DNA of 6,839 nt, taken from contig JAEZBU010000340.1 in NCBI GenBank assembly GCA_023426855.1, positions 1 to 6,839 on the forward strand. Reading direction: 5' to 3'. The notes under the pieces were generated by a model. It made no database searches and was not told the DNA's origin. It saw only the letters and a list, made by a program, of their open reading frames with translations. Positions 5,546 through 6,839 of the stretch are shown in pieces. The DNA is from Pseudomonadota bacterium. GTDB taxonomy: Bacteria > Pseudomonadota > Alphaproteobacteria > Rhizobiales > Hyphomicrobiaceae. Numbering within the stretch: the first letter of the stretch is position 1; each line of letters opens with the position of its first letter. Position numbers and translations under genes: made by a program.

Positions 5546-6839
5546 ATGACGGATTTGTCGCGTCCCCTGGATACGGCGCCGGTCTTGCCATTTCGCCAGT
5601 CGATCGATCGGACCTTGCAAGCCGCTATCGGCGCGCATGGTTTGACCGCCGTCGAGTATGAGCGCTGGATCGACAGGCTGCGGCCGGCGCTGCAGCAGCT
5701 TCAGCGTGACTATGACAACGGCAGCCTGCCGCTGCTGCATACGCCATCGGAGACAGCCGACATCGCTGTCGCGGAAGTGGCCATGGCCCGGCTGTCGCGC
5801 AATGCCGGCACCATCGTGTTTTTCGGAACCGGTGGCTCCAGCCTCGGCGGCCAGACCCTGGCGCAGCTCGCAGGCTGGCATATTCCCGGCAGTGCGCCGG
5901 AAAGCCAGAAGAAGCGCGCCCGCACCCGGTTCTACGACAATCTCGATGCCGGAACGCTGGCCCGCGTTCTCGCGACACTCGATCTTCCCGTGACACGCTT
6001 CGTTGTTACATCCAAATCCGGAAATACACCTGAAACCCTGGTGCAGGCGATGGCCGCGATCAGCGCTGTCAGGGATGCGGGGTTGGCTGCCGAACTGCCG
6101 AACCTGTTTCTTGGGCTAACCGAGCCTGCCATTGCGGGCCGCAAGAATGGCCTGCGCGCGCTGTTTGAAGCGCACGATATTCCGCTGCTCGATCACCATA
6201 CCGGCATCGGCGGGCGCTATTCCGTGCTGACCAACGTCGGCCTGTTGCCCGCGCTCGCCCGCGGCCTCGACGTGCGCGCGCTACGCGCCGGAGCTGCCAG
6301 CGTCGTGCAAGCGATGCGCGTCGCCCGTGATCCAAGCGATCTTCCCGCTGCTGTAGGCGCAGCCGTCAGCATTGCGCTCGCGAAGGAGCGCAGAGTCAGC
6401 ATATCCGTGCTGATGCCCTATGCCGACCGGCTGGCCAGTTTTGCGCGCTGGTACGTGCAGCTTTGGGCGGAAAGCCTCGGCAAAGGCGGCTATGGGACCA
6501 CGCCGATCGCCGGCCTCGGCCCGCTCGACCAGCACAGCCAGTTGCAGCTTTTCATGGACGGCCCGCGCCAGCATTTGATCACCGTCCTGCGGCTGGCGAC
6601 GCGTGGCACCGGCCCAAGGATCGATCCCGAACTCGCGGTTCAAGCTGGCCTTGGCGAAATAGCTGGCCGCCATGCCGGCGATCTGGTGGCCGCGCAGACG
6701 CAGGGTGTACCCGATGCGCTGACGCGGGCTGGACGGCCCGTGCGCCTCATCGATATAGAGGACCTGAACGAGTATACGCTCGGTGCACTGCTGATGAACT
6801 CCATGCTGGAGACGATCCTGGCCGGACGTCTCCTGGGTG
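5546..6839 (+). CDS. pgi: Glucose-6-phosphate isomerase, N-terminal 431 residues (3' end outside window)
   Basis: Cytoplasmic enzyme interconverting glucose 6-phosphate and fructose 6-phosphate in glycolysis and gluconeogenesis. ATG 5546 follows AAGGAG (5535-5540) by 5 nt; the ATG at 5541 is out of frame and stops after two codons. The frame stays open to the last base. PGI/SIS-fold motifs are visible: GTGGSSLGG (94-102), the phosphate-binding SKSGNTPET (156-164), GIGGRYSVLTNVGLLP with R224, ESLGKGG with catalytic E309, and GPLDQHSQLQLFMDGP with catalytic H330. The 21-residue distance from E309 to H330 fits the short bacterial PGI type (about 450 aa) rather than the 550-aa E. coli type. The catalytic Lys of the C-terminal motif should lie a few residues past the window edge. 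The gene is 74 nt downstream of the M16 pair, with no clear promoter in the gap, so it may be co-transcribed with that pair. Confidence 0.95.
   Translation, partial: MTDLSRPLDTAPVLPFRQSIDRTLQAAIGAHGLTAVEYERWIDRLRPALQQLQRDYDNGSLPLLHTPSETADIAVAEVAMARLSRNAGTIVFFGTGGSSLGGQTLAQLAGWHIPGSAPESQKKRARTRFYDNLDAGTLARVLATLDLPVTRFVVTSKSGNTPETLVQAMAAISAVRDAGLAAELPNLFLGLTEPAIAGRKNGLRALFEAHDIPLLDHHTGIGGRYSVLTNVGLLPALARGLDVRALRAGAASVVQAMRVARDPSDLPAAVGAAVSIALAKERRVSISVLMPYADRLASFARWYVQLWAESLGKGGYGTTPIAGLGPLDQHSQLQLFMDGPRQHLITVLRLATRGTGPRIDPELAVQAGLGEIAGRHAGDLVAAQTQGVPDALTRAGRPVRLIDIEDLNEYTLGALLMNSMLETILAGRLLG

Noticed and set aside
5541..5549. Alternative ATG at 5541 for pgi
   Set aside because: It is out of frame, reads ATG-GCA-TGA, and directly abuts the Shine-Dalgarno; ATG 5546 is in frame with the PGI motifs.
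4710..5591. Minus-strand open frame of 293 aa opposite the second M16 gene
   Set aside because: The + strand encodes conserved M16 motifs throughout; the antisense translation shows no domain and also runs into the pgi start.

Overview
The window is a gene-dense, GC-rich stretch with every recognisable gene on the + strand. It looks like chromosomal DNA of an alphaproteobacterium, probably Rhizobiales/Hyphomicrobiales. That placement is an inference from protein character: an IleRS C-terminus with a degenerate zinc finger (CARSW...), a DQHSQLQ-type short glucose-6-phosphate isomerase, and the gene order ileS-lspA-lipoprotein-M16-M16-pgi. No mobile element, CRISPR array, tRNA or rRNA was seen.

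Layout. Positions 2-1345 hold the C-terminal half of isoleucyl-tRNA synthetase (ileS, its 5' part lying outside the window). It overlaps lspA (1342-1863, lipoprotein signal peptidase) by ATGA. After a 60-nt gap rich in small overlapping inverted repeats comes a 151-aa predicted lipoprotein of unknown function (1924-2379). A 301-nt gap (2380-2680) contains no convincing gene, but has a direct repeat, a small hairpin and a possible promoter. Next are two tightly spaced secreted M16 peptidase-family genes (2681-4081 and 4092-5471). The first carries the zinc site HxxEH and the second carries the substrate-binding Arg/Tyr pair. Each lacks what the other has, so they are predicted to form one heterodimeric periplasmic peptidase. 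After a 74-nt gap with a hairpin comes pgi (5546 to beyond the end), truncated before its catalytic lysine.

How the genes fit together. ileS and lspA are a common bacterial pair. LspA would remove the signal peptide of the lipoprotein encoded just downstream, and of other lipoproteins. The two M16 proteins carry Sec-type signal peptides and should act in the periplasm, so lspA, the lipoprotein and the M16 pair form a small cell-envelope group between two housekeeping genes (ileS and pgi). The gap at 2380-2680 is the likeliest place for a new transcription start serving the M16 pair.

I did not find a clearly new biological system. The items most worth a second look are the unassigned lipoprotein beside lspA, the complementary M16 pair, and several short structured elements between or near genes.
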